A stretch of 64,000 nucleotides of DNA from an uncultured Porphyromonadaceae bacterium (GCA_937901905.1 CALDIF010000024.1:1-64000), one strand, 5' to 3'; shown: positions 44,679 to 53,944, counted from the stretch's first letter. Notes: generated by a model from the sequence alone, not told the origin. Numbers and translations: made by a program.

Positions 44679-45260
44679 ATGGACAGATTAAGTTACGCAT
44701 TAGGCATGAGCCTCGCCGGCAATCTCATCGCCAGCGGTGTGAGAAATCTAAACATTGAAGATTTTGCTGCCGGAGTGGAGGCTGTTTTCAAAGGTAAAGA
44801 CAAGAAGATGACCTTTGACGAGGCTAAGGCCGAAGTAACTCGTTTTTTCACCGACCTCGAGAAGGAAGCCGGCAAGATGAACGCCGAGGCAGGACGCAAA
44901 TTCCTCGAACAAAACAAGACACAAGAAGGTGTCAAGGTCACAGCGAGCGGATTACAATACCTCGTCGTCAAGGAGGGCAACGGTCCCATAGCCGGTCCGA
45001 ACAGTTCGGTAACGGTACACTACACCGGTCGTCTGATAGACGGCACCGTATTCGACAGTTCGATTGAGCGCGGTGAGCCGGCAACATTTGCCGTCGGACA
45101 GGTAATAGCAGGCTGGACCGAGGCACTCACCATGATGCCCGAGGGAAGCGCGTGGCGCCTGTTCATACCGGCCGAACTCGCTTACGGCAGTCACGGCACC
45201 GGTCCTATCCAACCTAATTCCGCGTTGATATTCGATGTGCAACTGCTCAAAGTGCATTGA
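44679..45260 (+). CDS. FKBP-type peptidyl-prolyl isomerase (cytoplasmic)
   Basis: A 193-residue protein without a signal peptide, resembling FklB/Mip-type proteins. An N-terminal helical dimerisation domain (residues 1-80) is followed by the FKBP domain with VTVHYTGRLIDGTVFDSS, GQVIAGWTEALTMMPEGSAW and IPAELAYGSHG. Start context GAGGAACAAG-ATG contains a recognisable Shine-Dalgarno-like stretch. It is 60 bases upstream of a second FKBP gene. Confidence 0.92.
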   Translation: MDRLSYALGMSLAGNLIASGVRNLNIEDFAAGVEAVFKGKDKKMTFDEAKAEVTRFFTDLEKEAGKMNAEAGRKFLEQNKTQEGVKVTASGLQYLVVKEGNGPIAGPNSSVTVHYTGRLIDGTVFDSSIERGEPATFAVGQVIAGWTEALTMMPEGSAWRLFIPAELAYGSHGTGPIQPNSALIFDVQLLKVH

Positions 45261-45320
45261 CAAGTCTAAAAGAGATAATTCAAACAAATTACATCAATTC
45301 TATAAATCAAAATTAACGAA

Positions 45321-46157
45321 ATGAAGAAAATTATCGCTATCGTTGCCGCCGTGCTGATGCTTGGCATCACCACCGGTTGCAATCAGCGCAACAACACGAA
45401 CGAGGGAATTGACCGCCAGACAGTCGATTCTATCAGCCGACTCCTCGGTCAACTCAACGGTGCACAACTCAAGATGATGGTTGAGAACGACAACACTATA
45501 GATCTCAAACAAATGCTCGCCGGCATACAAACCGGCTTCGCCGTCGACACGGTTCGCTCTTTTAAAGAGGGTGCCAACATCGGCATGCGCATGCAAGACA
45601 TGATGGAGAATATCAAGGAACGCTTCGGTGTAGAACTTGATCCTCGCGTATTCATGCTCGAACTCAAGAAAACGGCTACCGATACCGCTACCGTTGACCG
45701 CGCTGCAATGCAAGAACTCAACACACAACTTGATCGCATCATGAACAATGTTCAAAAACAAAAGTCACGCAAGAACATTGATGCCGGCAAGAAGTACGTT
45801 GACGACCAACTTGCCGCCGACCCCTCATTCAAGAAGACATCGAGCGGCTTGGTTTACAAGGTGATTGCCGAGGGCGAGGGTGCCAACTTCACCGAAGCCG
45901 ACAGCATCAACATCAACTACGAGGGCAAGAAGGTCGACGGCACCGTGTTCGACAAGGGCACACAAAAGTTCACCATGCGCAACGTGGTACCGGGCTTTGC
46001 CGAGGCTCTCAAGATGATGAAGCCGGGCAGCAAACTCGAAGTCATTTTGCCCTACGATCTCGCTTACGGCGAGGAAGGCAATCGCAACATGATGACGGGA
46101 CAACTTGTTATTGAGCCTTACGAGACCCTCATCTTCACGATGGAGGCTGTCAAGTGA
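45321..46157 (+). CDS. FKBP-type peptidyl-prolyl isomerase lipoprotein
   Basis: A 278-residue exported form with lipobox GITTGC (Cys20), a helical N-terminal domain to about residue 165, and a C-terminal FKBP domain (INYEGKKVDGTVFDKG, NVVPGFAEALKMMKPGSKLE, LPYDLAYGEEG). It probably assists folding of envelope proteins. The tandem cytoplasmic/periplasmic pair suggests duplication, although the two FKBP domains have clearly diverged. Confidence 0.92.
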   Translation: MKKIIAIVAAVLMLGITTGCNQRNNTNEGIDRQTVDSISRLLGQLNGAQLKMMVENDNTIDLKQMLAGIQTGFAVDTVRSFKEGANIGMRMQDMMENIKERFGVELDPRVFMLELKKTATDTATVDRAAMQELNTQLDRIMNNVQKQKSRKNIDAGKKYVDDQLAADPSFKKTSSGLVYKVIAEGEGANFTEADSININYEGKKVDGTVFDKGTQKFTMRNVVPGFAEALKMMKPGSKLEVILPYDLAYGEEGNRNMMTGQLVIEPYETLIFTMEAVK

Positions 46158-46376
46158 CATATATTCCATAGCGTCGGGGGTGCATGCGGTCACACGCGAT
46201 TCACATGCAAACCCGGCTTTTTGGGGACTGCATAGTAGACCGAAATTTGCACTTTTATGATAAATTAATGAAAAATTTCTTTAATATATCAATAATAATT
46301 GTTTCCTTTGCAGTCCGAAACAACATTTGAACACAATATTCAACATTCAACTTTATTAATATTAAATTGTATAAAC

Positions 46377-46625
46377 ATGGACGAAATTCGTGAAAGATTA
46401 GTCAACCTCATCGTTGAGCAGTTGGCTGTTACTCCCGACCAAGTGACTGATGAAGCAACGTTTGCACAGGACTTGGGTGCCGACTCTCTTGACACCGTTG
46501 ACTTGTTGATGAAGTTTGAGACTGAGTTTGAAGTGAAGATTCCCGATGAACTCACCGAGAAGATTCAAACCGTGGGCGATGCCCTCAAGTACATCAAGGA
46601 AGCAAAGGCAGAAACTAAGGCCTAA
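46377..46625 (+). CDS. acpP: Acyl carrier protein
   Basis: An 82-residue acidic protein beginning MDEIRERLVNLIVEQLAVTP. The phosphopantetheine attachment Ser is in DLGADSLDTVDLLMKFE. The 219-base gap upstream (46158-46376) is AT-rich near the gene and contains a CCTTTG element resembling half a -7 box, but I cannot assign a promoter firmly. It is followed 48 bases later by fabF. Confidence 0.97.
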   Translation: MDEIRERLVNLIVEQLAVTPDQVTDEATFAQDLGADSLDTVDLLMKFETEFEVKIPDELTEKIQTVGDALKYIKEAKAETKA

Positions 46626-46673
46626 TCCCGTCCACTTTCTCAAGAAATACTCCTACCCGTTTTAATTTTCAAC

Positions 46674-47960
46674 ATGGAATTAAAGAGAGTAGTAGTAACA
46701 GGTCTTGGTGCCGTCACGCCCCTCGGGCTTGATGTTGCGACCACATGGCGCAACGCGCTCGACGGCGTGAGTGGCGCAGGACCTATTACTCATTTTGACA
46801 GTACACTCTTCAAGACCCATTTTGCCTGCGAGGTCAAGGGCTTCGATCCCGCCAACTTCTTGTTGGTTGAGGGCGATCGTCGCGAACTCAAGGACGACAA
46901 GCGCATGGACTTGTACACCCGGTACGCCATCGCTTGTAGCAAGCAGGCAATTGACGATAGCGGTCTGCTGGCTTACGACGGCACCGACCGCGATGAAGTG
47001 GGCGTAATCTTCGGCAGTGGCATAGGCGGTTTGCACACCTTTGAGGAACAAGCCGGCAACTACGCTATGCACGAGGCCGACGGTCCCAAATACAGCCCGT
47101 TCTTCATTCCGACGATGATTGCCGACATCGCAGCCGGATACATCAGCATCAAGTACGGCTTGCGCGGTCCCAACTACGGCGTTGTGAGTGCGTGTGCAAC
47201 ATCGACAACGGCAATAATAGCCGCGTTCAACAATGTGCGTATGGGCAAGGCAGTTGCCATCGTCACCGGTGGTGCCGAGGCTCCTATCTACCCCGCCGGT
47301 GTGGGCGGTTTCAACTCGATGCACGCCCTCAGCACCCGTAACGACAGTCCCGAGACAGCATCGCGCCCCTTCAGCGCATCGCGCGACGGCTTCGTCATGG
47401 GCGAGGGTGGCGTTTGCCTCATCTTAGAGGAACTCGAGCATGCTCTGGCACGCGGTGCCAAGATATATGCCGAGGTCATCGGTGCCGGCGAGAGTGCCGA
47501 CGCGTTTCACCTCACTGCCACCCACCCCGAGGGCTTGGGTGCCCGTCTGGTAATGCAACGCGCCATTGCCGATGCCGGCATCAAGCCCGAGGACATCGAC
47601 TATGTCAACGCCCACGGCACCTCCACCCCGGTGGGAGACCCCAGCGAGGTTCAGGCTGTCAAGGACGTGTTCGGCGACCATGCCTACGAACTCAACATCA
47701 GCAGCACCAAGTCAATGACAGGACACATGTTGGGTGCCACCGGTGCCATGGAAACGTTGTTCTGTGTCAAGGCTGTGCAGGAAGATGTGGTTCCGCCCAC
47801 TATCAACCATGCCGATGATGATGTCGACGAAAACATCGACAACAAACTCAACTTCACGTTCAACAAGGCTCAACATCGCGTCGTGCGTGTCGCTTTGTCC
47901 AATACCTTCGGGTTCGGCGGACACAACGCCAGTATCATCGTCAAGAAGTATACTCGTTGA
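46674..47960 (+). CDS. fabF: 3-oxoacyl-ACP synthase II (KAS II)
   Basis: A 428-residue elongating condensing enzyme. The catalytic triad is Cys174 in VVSACATSTTA, His314 in NAHGTSTPVGD and His351 in KSMTGHMLGATGA. The FabF glycine-rich end FGFGGHNASIIV is present. It forms the acpP-fabF-rnc cluster conserved in Bacteroidetes. Confidence 0.97.
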   Translation: MELKRVVVTGLGAVTPLGLDVATTWRNALDGVSGAGPITHFDSTLFKTHFACEVKGFDPANFLLVEGDRRELKDDKRMDLYTRYAIACSKQAIDDSGLLAYDGTDRDEVGVIFGSGIGGLHTFEEQAGNYAMHEADGPKYSPFFIPTMIADIAAGYISIKYGLRGPNYGVVSACATSTTAIIAAFNNVRMGKAVAIVTGGAEAPIYPAGVGGFNSMHALSTRNDSPETASRPFSASRDGFVMGEGGVCLILEELEHALARGAKIYAEVIGAGESADAFHLTATHPEGLGARLVMQRAIADAGIKPEDIDYVNAHGTSTPVGDPSEVQAVKDVFGDHAYELNISSTKSMTGHMLGATGAMETLFCVKAVQEDVVPPTINHADDDVDENIDNKLNFTFNKAQHRVVRVALSNTFGFGGHNASIIVKKYTR

Positions 47961-48121
47961 TGCCGGTTCCGAGCGCACCGACAGTGCCGGGTCGAGGCGT
48001 GCCGCGACCTCAAGAGGGACACGTCAGCGAACAGGTGAACACAATGCCGTGGCAGCGTGGGTGAGGTTGGCGGGTTGCCCTATCAAACGCTTGACCTGTC
48101 ACAAACAAGCAATACAACAAG

Positions 48122-48910
48122 ATGATGACGTGGCTCAGTGATATAATAGCAAGCGTAAAACTCCTCTTCGTCAAGGATCGGGAGTTTTACGCTTTCTTAC
48201 ATAGTGTCACCGGCAGGTGGCCACGACGCATCGAGTTGTACAAACTGGCTCTGGTACATCGTTCCAAGCCCGTGCGCGACAGCGACGGCAAGTGGGTGAA
48301 TAACGAGCGGCTCGAATTCCTCGGTGATGCAGTGCTTGACCTCGTCGTAGCCGACTTCCTGTACAAGACCTATCCTGACCGCACCGAGGGTTTCCTGACC
48401 AACACGCGTGCCAAAATAGTGCAGCGTGAAAGTCTCAACCGCGTTGGGGCAACCTTGCACATCGACAGTCGGGTGCGTGCCGGAGCCCATTCAACCAGCC
48501 ACAACAGTTACATCTGCGGCAACGCAATGGAGGCTATTGTGGGTGCGCTGTATCTTGACCTCGGCTACCGTGCCGCCGAGCACTTTATAGTTCACGGCAT
48601 CATAGGGCAACACTTCAACCTTGACGAACTCATTGCCACCGAGCAAAACCACAAATCGCGACTGATTGAGTGGACTCAAAAATTCCGGGTTCACATCGAC
48701 TACGCTCTTCTCGACACAATCTACGACGAGGAAAACAACATCGTGTTCAAGACCGGTGTCACACTTGCCGGTCACTTCGCTGCCGACGGCATAGGCTACA
48801 GTAAAAAAGAATCTCACCAAGATGCCTCACGCAAGGCGCTTGATCGTCTCAACACCGACACCGAGTTTCGCGACCTCGTGATGTCGGCAGCCGATGAAAT
48901 ACCCTCTTGA
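48122..48910 (+). CDS. rnc: Ribonuclease III
   Basis: A 262-residue double-stranded RNA endonuclease involved in rRNA and mRNA processing. The RNase III signature NERLEFLGDAVLDL is near residue 61. The second acidic site appears in CGNAMEAIVGALYLDLG. A C-terminal dsRNA-binding domain ends with the KKESHQDASRKALDRL motif. There are 161 bases between fabF and this gene. Either of two adjacent ATG codons at 48122 and 48125 could be used. Confidence 0.96.
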   Translation: MMTWLSDIIASVKLLFVKDREFYAFLHSVTGRWPRRIELYKLALVHRSKPVRDSDGKWVNNERLEFLGDAVLDLVVADFLYKTYPDRTEGFLTNTRAKIVQRESLNRVGATLHIDSRVRAGAHSTSHNSYICGNAMEAIVGALYLDLGYRAAEHFIVHGIIGQHFNLDELIATEQNHKSRLIEWTQKFRVHIDYALLDTIYDEENNIVFKTGVTLAGHFAADGIGYSKKESHQDASRKALDRLNTDTEFRDLVMSAADEIPS

Positions 48911-48983
48911 TGAATTCGTCTCGCGCTATTAATCCACATATTCACTACGTTGTGTAAACTTACATTAAACAATAAACTAAATC

Positions 48984-51020
48984 ATGGCAACCAAGAAAAA
49001 ACCTTTGGCGATAATCGCCGACGATCCGTGGCTGGAGCCATACGCCGAAGCCATCACCGGACGGCATCAAGATGCCGTTAACAAGATAGCCGAATTGACC
49101 GGGAAGCGACGCGGAGGCAAACTCACCGACTTCGCCAACGCACATCACTACTACGGGCTACATCACAAGAGCGAGGGCGGTTGGGTACTGCGCGAATGGG
49201 CTCCTAACGCTACCGAGATTTACGTCATCGGCGACTTTAACGATTGGCGCGAGTGTGCGCCATACCGCATGAAACGATTGCCCGGAAACGACGGCAACTG
49301 GGAAATCAACTTGCCACAGCGTGGCATGAAGCACGGGCAACTGTACAAGTTACTCATCAAGTGGGATGGCGGTCAAGGCGAACGCATTCCCGCCTACGCG
49401 ACACGAGTTGTCCAAGACGAGAACACCAAAGTCTTCTCGGCACAAGTGTGGGCACCAAAAAAAGAGTACACATTCAAGGTCAATGACTTCGTACCACACA
49501 CTGCCCCACTGCTCATCTACGAGTGCCACATCGGAATGGCACAGAACAAGGAGGGCGTGGGAACTTACGACGAGTTCCGCCGACTGGTGTTGCCGCGAGT
49601 GATAGCCGGCGGATACACAGCCATTCAAATCATGGCAATTCAAGAGCATCCTTATTACGGCTCGTTCGGCTATCACGTGTCGAGTTTTTACGCAGCGAGC
49701 AGCCGTTTCGGCACACCCGAGGAACTCAAGCAACTCATTGACGAGGCTCATGCCAACGGCATAGCAGTCATCATGGACATCGTGCACAGCCATGCCGTCA
49801 AGAACGAGGTCGAGGGTTTGGGACGCTTCGACGGGACAGGAAACCTCTATTTTTATGGTGACAGCAAGCGCGAACACCCCGCGTGGGACTCGCTTTGCTT
49901 CGACTACGGCAAGAATAATGTCATCAATTTCCTCTTGTCCAACTGTAAGTACTGGCTTGAAGAATATCGTTTTGACGGATTCCGTTTCGACGGCGTTACA
50001 TCAATGCTCTACTATAACCACGGGCTCGGGCAAGCCTTCGGCGGATACGGTGACTACTACAATGGCGGTGAGGACACCAATGCCATTACCTATCTCACAC
50101 TCGCCAACGTACTCATTCACGAGGTCAACCCACACGCCATCACCATCGCCGAGGAGATGAGTGGTATGCCCGGTCTCGCCCGTCCGTTCAAGGATGGCGG
50201 CATAGGCTTCGACTATCGCATGGCTATGGGCATTCCCGACTACTGGATCAAGACGATCAAAGAGAAAAAAGACGAGGATTGGAAACCGACTTCCATCATC
50301 TGGGAACTCACCAATCGTCGTGCCGACGAGAAGACTATCAGTTATGCCGAGAGTCACGACCAAGCACTCGTGGGCGACAAGACTATCATCTTCCGCCTCA
50401 TCGACAAGGAGATGTACTGGCACATGATGGACGGCGACAACGACGGCACTGTAGCACGAGGCATCGCGTTGCACAAGATGATACGCCTTGTCACGGCGGC
50501 TACCATCAACGGCGGCTATCTCAACTTCATGGGCAACGAGTGGGGACACCCCGAGTGGATTGACTTCCCGCGTGAGGGCAACGGTTGGAGTTACAAATAT
50601 GCCCGTCGCCAATGGGATCTCGTCGACCGCGAGGATCTCAAGTACAAGTACCTCGGGCGTTGGGACGCTGATGTAATGCACCTCATCGGCAGCGTCCACG
50701 GCTTCCAAGCACTGCCGGTACAGAAGTTGTGGGACAAGGACGACGACCAGGTGCTCGCCTTCAAGCGTGGCAAGTTGGTATTCGTGTTCAACTTCAATCC
50801 CACCCAATCGTTCAACGGCTACGGGCTGTTGGCTCCCGAGGGCACTTATGAGGGTGTTATGGACAGCGATGCCCCGTGCTATGGCGGATATGGCAACATC
50901 GACGAGACAGTCAAGCACGTCACACAGCCCGACCCCGTTTACTCGCCGTCACACCTCGGTTGGCTGCAACTCTATCTGCCGGCACGCTCGGTACAGGTGC
51001 TGCGCTTGCTGCCCAAGTAA
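48984..51020 (+). CDS. 1,4-alpha-glucan branching enzyme, eukaryote-like type
   Basis: A 678-residue GH13 enzyme that introduces alpha-1,6 branches into glycogen. A CBM48 module (REWAPNATEIYVIGDFNDW) precedes the barrel. Catalytic residues lie in DGFRFDGVTSMLYYNHG (nucleophile Asp), TIAEEMSGMPG (acid/base Glu) and YAESHDQALVGDKT (third Asp). The DIVHSHAVKNEVEGLGRFDG and DGVTSMLY stretches and the lack of a long N-terminal extension follow the animal/fungal-type branch rather than E. coli GlgB. This form is known in several Bacteroidetes. The role in glycogen storage is inferred, as no other glg genes are adjacent. Confidence 0.92.
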   Translation: MATKKKPLAIIADDPWLEPYAEAITGRHQDAVNKIAELTGKRRGGKLTDFANAHHYYGLHHKSEGGWVLREWAPNATEIYVIGDFNDWRECAPYRMKRLPGNDGNWEINLPQRGMKHGQLYKLLIKWDGGQGERIPAYATRVVQDENTKVFSAQVWAPKKEYTFKVNDFVPHTAPLLIYECHIGMAQNKEGVGTYDEFRRLVLPRVIAGGYTAIQIMAIQEHPYYGSFGYHVSSFYAASSRFGTPEELKQLIDEAHANGIAVIMDIVHSHAVKNEVEGLGRFDGTGNLYFYGDSKREHPAWDSLCFDYGKNNVINFLLSNCKYWLEEYRFDGFRFDGVTSMLYYNHGLGQAFGGYGDYYNGGEDTNAITYLTLANVLIHEVNPHAITIAEEMSGMPGLARPFKDGGIGFDYRMAMGIPDYWIKTIKEKKDEDWKPTSIIWELTNRRADEKTISYAESHDQALVGDKTIIFRLIDKEMYWHMMDGDNDGTVARGIALHKMIRLVTAATINGGYLNFMGNEWGHPEWIDFPREGNGWSYKYARRQWDLVDREDLKYKYLGRWDADVMHLIGSVHGFQALPVQKLWDKDDDQVLAFKRGKLVFVFNFNPTQSFNGYGLLAPEGTYEGVMDSDAPCYGGYGNIDETVKHVTQPDPVYSPSHLGWLQLYLPARSVQVLRLLPK

Positions 51021-51040
51021 AACGATTATTGCTGACACAT

Positions 51041-51086
51041 ATCAAAGTCTCGCGTTGTCATTGATAGGACAACGCGAGACTTTGAT
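51041..51086 (+). terminator. Long perfect terminator hairpin after the branching enzyme gene
   Basis: ATCAAAGTCTCGCGTTGTC (51041-51059) pairs perfectly over 19 bp with its complement at 51068-51086 across an 8-base loop. It lies 20 bases after the stop. It also faces the end of the convergent seven-gene operon, so it may insulate both sides. The rest of the gap to 51273 shows nothing recognisable. Confidence 0.85.
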
Positions 51087-51273
51087 TATTCCTCTTCTAT
51101 TGTCGCGCCCTCTCAATACAGTAAGCATCTGTACCCGGTGATAAAACTAAAGGATTAGATGTTACACACTACTAGTCGGCTTGGAAAACAAATTTATAGA
51201 ACCCACCTTAATGATATTCACACAAACCTTTCCAATCATGGGGATAAGTTTGCGGAAGATTGTCATTATCTTG

Positions 51274-52011
51274 TTAGTCTTCATTTGGCTTTGCACACAC
51301 TACTCCGCGTTGTTCAAGTTTGGACAACACGTCACCTGCGAAATTCCTCGCATCTATTTCAACGGGTTGGTAGTAATACAAACGAAAATCGACATCATAT
51401 CGTTTTCCATCGCTGAAAGGAATCATAATCTTATGACCTGTGCTGTGGTAGTATTGGAATTGAGGATTATAAAAATTCTGTCTCCACGATGCTACTTCAC
51501 TACCAGATTCATGAATAAGTTTTACGTCAACGTTGTAATGCTGATAGGCATGTCTTCCTTCGTGTACAATAGTGTCAAGTACTTCTCTATGCATACGAGG
51601 GTCGTTAGACATCACATACAAACTATTGAGCGCAATCTTATTTTGCGCCGCACATTGGTAACCGAGGTGTCGAGGTTCCATCTTTTCCAGTTCGACTTTG
51701 AGTGGTGGGCGATGCTCAATGGCTGCGATTTGTTGCTCAACTTTGTTTAACAACTCTGCACGCTCCTCCAAAGTCAGCTTACTCCAGTTCTCAAGCTTGA
51801 AATCTTCAAGTGACGCTAAGTAGTCTGCAATACCTTCAGTCATTTCTACATCGGTAACAATCTCGTTAGCTTCATTGATTGGTTCAAGAGTTTCGACATT
51901 CTCGGTCAATTCATGAGAATCGTTCTCATGAGTTTCCAGTGGAATAGGAATGTCCTCAACTATTTCTGGTTGAGAAACTTCCTTTATGCCCTCTAATTTC
52001 TCGAGTTCCAT
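51274..52011 (-). CDS. HExxH metallopeptidase-like protein with acidic leader-like N-terminus
   Basis: A 245-residue protein. Residues 1-60 are acidic and low in complexity (for example ELEKLEGIKEVSQPEIVED), resembling in composition the leader of the adjacent precursor peptide. The zincin motif is HEGRH at 150-154 in LDTIVHEGRHAYQHY, and Glu218 in YYQPVEIDARNFA could be the third ligand. No signal peptide or membrane helix is seen. The ATG overlaps the stop codon of the precursor gene (TAATG), so production is probably coupled. It could remove the precursor leader or act on another target; the family is not recognised beyond zincin. Confidence 0.75.
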   Translation of the reverse strand: MELEKLEGIKEVSQPEIVEDIPIPLETHENDSHELTENVETLEPINEANEIVTDVEMTEGIADYLASLEDFKLENWSKLTLEERAELLNKVEQQIAAIEHRPPLKVELEKMEPRHLGYQCAAQNKIALNSLYVMSNDPRMHREVLDTIVHEGRHAYQHYNVDVKLIHESGSEVASWRQNFYNPQFQYYHSTGHKIMIPFSDGKRYDVDFRLYYYQPVEIDARNFAGDVLSKLEQRGVVCAKPNED

Positions 52012-52253
52012 TATTTGTGGTAATTATTGCCGCAGTTGCCTGAACAAGTGCAGTTACCATAACTATAATTGTTTCCACAACCACCGGAACAAGTACAACT
52101 ACTCATCTCAAAACTCGGTTGTTCGTCCATTTCTGACGCTTCAACCGCTTCTTGCTCGTTCAGTTCAAGAGGAGTAACATCATCGTTAATTTCGAGAGCA
52201 TTGGCCTCAATCTGTTCCAACTTTTCGTTGGTTTCTAAATTTTCGTTTGCCAT
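52011..52253 (-). CDS. Candidate RiPP precursor peptide with six cysteines
   Basis: An 80-residue peptide. The first 50 residues form an acidic leader (including ALEINDDVTPLELNEQEAVE) without Cys. The last 30 residues form a Cys/Gly/Asn-rich core holding two copies of C-T-C-S-G-(G/N)-C-G-N-N-Y, with Cys at 53, 55, 59, 68, 70 and 74. Both units follow Cys-x-Cys-x3-Cys. Leader plus Cys-rich core, placed directly after a radical SAM gene and before a peptidase gene, is the usual arrangement for sactipeptide- or ranthipeptide-like products. There is no GG cleavage site, so the cut position is unclear. No similar known family comes to mind. Confidence 0.75.
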   Translation of the reverse strand: MANENLETNEKLEQIEANALEINDDVTPLELNEQEAVEASEMDEQPSFEMSSCTCSGGCGNNYSYGNCTCSGNCGNNYHK

Positions 52254-52260
52254 AATCTTT

Positions 52261-53343
52261 TTATGCTATAGCGTTAATACTATTTTGAATTTGTTTTAAT
52301 AATTGCCAATCCTGAGCGTTTGACGCTCTTTGCATCGCAAAACGACAGTTGGCTACATAGAGGATTTTAAAAGCATTGCAGTGAAATGTAGATGGTTTTG
52401 CCACATCTCCGTTGCAGATATAGTTCATCCCACTGCAACGATTACATATTTCACAAAGTGCGCAAGAGCGACATTCTTGTGAAATGAATTGGTTATGATT
52501 TGAAAAATCATATAGAATGTTGCTTGCTGCCGCTTTTTCCATAGGCAAAGCAATAGGAGAAAACAAATGGCAAGCATAGGATTTGCCATTCCAATCAATG
52601 CAAACCATATCTTCGCCGCAACTGCAAGTTTTCAATGCCTTAGCATGACCATCACTCAAACGAGTTACGTCCAATCTAAGCATTGAAAATGGTATAAGCT
52701 CCGAATTCGATATGTAGAGGTCTGACAACTTCTTTAATTCTGATTTGAACGTAATTAAGTCATTCTTAGTCCACTCAATATTATCACCCATTGCCAAGTC
52801 CGCAGATATGTATTTGAACCCTTTGCCATGTAAAAAGTTTACGCCCTTGAACAACATGCTAACCGTAGCTGGAGAAACGGTCATCTTGACGCTTTGTTCT
52901 GGCCAAGTAGATGAAAAGAAATCCAAATCAACATCTTTGAATGAGCCTGAGCGATTCACATTCTGCATATCAATATCGCCATCGAAGCTTAAGCCCAAGT
53001 TGAATCTTTGGCGATTCTCATAGAACCACTTCTTCATCTCATCGGTTAAAAGGGTTCCATTGGTTGGCGCGAATAAGACCATTAAATGTTTGTCTAAAGG
53101 CTTTACCCAAAGCCATTCCGATACTTCTCGTATCAGAGGGAATTGGAGCAATGGCTCTCCTCCCATAAATTGAATTTCAACTGAATCATAGGCATCACCA
53201 AGTGACGCAAGTTGTTGCTCAATTATCGTCTTTGCCTTATCTGATGTCAGTGTGAATTTGTCAATTTTGGGTTCATAACAATAAGAACAACGCAAGTTGC
53301 ACTTATATGTTATTAGAAGCATTATGGTCTTATGCCTACCCAT
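52261..53343 (-). CDS. Radical SAM enzyme with SPASM-like C-terminus, peptide maturase candidate
   Basis: A 360-residue enzyme. The [4Fe-4S]-SAM motif is C15-NLR-C19-SY-C22, and the SAM-binding GGE motif is FMGGEPLLQF near residue 60. The C-terminal third carries twelve cysteines (240, 242, 248, 258, then 291-333 in CRSCALCEICNRCSG and after), enough for auxiliary clusters as in SPASM enzymes that form thioether or C-C links in peptides. It lies 7 bases upstream of the precursor gene, so that peptide is the likely substrate. Anaerobic-type sulfatase maturases share this layout but would not explain the neighbour. Confidence 0.85.
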   Translation of the reverse strand: MGRHKTIMLLITYKCNLRCSYCYEPKIDKFTLTSDKAKTIIEQQLASLGDAYDSVEIQFMGGEPLLQFPLIREVSEWLWVKPLDKHLMVLFAPTNGTLLTDEMKKWFYENRQRFNLGLSFDGDIDMQNVNRSGSFKDVDLDFFSSTWPEQSVKMTVSPATVSMLFKGVNFLHGKGFKYISADLAMGDNIEWTKNDLITFKSELKKLSDLYISNSELIPFSMLRLDVTRLSDGHAKALKTCSCGEDMVCIDWNGKSYACHLFSPIALPMEKAAASNILYDFSNHNQFISQECRSCALCEICNRCSGMNYICNGDVAKPSTFHCNAFKILYVANCRFAMQRASNAQDWQLLKQIQNSINAIA

Positions 53344-53351
53344 GACAATGA

Positions 53352-53927
53352 TTATAGTTGTTTGCCGTCTTTATATTCAGCGAACTTACCGTCAGTAGTG
53401 AAGAAGAAGCCGGTTTGTAACTTACCGTTTTCAAAAATGCCCTCGTACCAAGAGCCATTGGGCAAATAAAGTTTCCCGAGTCCGTTAAACTTATCGTCTT
53501 TGATTTCACCATCATAGATAACGCCACTGGTGCTACGATATACACCTCTCAACATTTTATCGAATCGCCAAAGACCATGAAAAATGTCTCCATTTGCAAA
53601 CCAACAAGTTCCATCGCCGGTTCTGCGGTCATTCTGCCATGCACCAATATAAACGTCTCCATTTGCAAAGGTCATTTTGCCGTGACCCTCGCGATTACCA
53701 AGATTGAACTCGCCCTCATAGGTTGAGCCATATCTATCTCTTTTTGTGTCCCAAAACTTATACGTTCCGACACCATGCATTTTACCTTGATGCCAGTCAC
53801 CGTCGTAGATGTCGTAGTTTGAGAAGTTCATCACACCATACCCTTGACGTATGCCGTCTACGATTTCTCCGCGGTATTCACCATTGCCATATTGACAAGA
53901 ACCGAATCCTGTAAATTTTTCTGCCAT
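53352..53927 (-). CDS. MORN-repeat protein
   Basis: A 191-residue protein built almost entirely of MORN-type beta hairpins (YRGEIVDGIRQGYGVMNF, YEGEFNLGNREGHGKMTFAN, YIGAWQNDRRTGDGTCWFAN, YDGEIKDDKFNGLGKLYLPN), about seven in all. There is no signal peptide. MORN repeats often mediate membrane-lipid or protein contacts. It lies between the ATPase and the radical SAM gene with 17- and 8-base spacers, so it is an integral member of the operon. Confidence 0.85.
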   Translation of the reverse strand: MAEKFTGFGSCQYGNGEYRGEIVDGIRQGYGVMNFSNYDIYDGDWHQGKMHGVGTYKFWDTKRDRYGSTYEGEFNLGNREGHGKMTFANGDVYIGAWQNDRRTGDGTCWFANGDIFHGLWRFDKMLRGVYRSTSGVIYDGEIKDDKFNGLGKLYLPNGSWYEGIFENGKLQTGFFFTTDGKFAEYKDGKQL

Positions 53928-53944
53928 AGTTTATGTATTATGAG

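Noticed and set aside
51181..51750. 189-codon plus-strand frame overlapping the metallopeptidase gene
   Set aside because: Antisense to a gene with a clear HExxH motif inside a tight operon; the frame has no family features.
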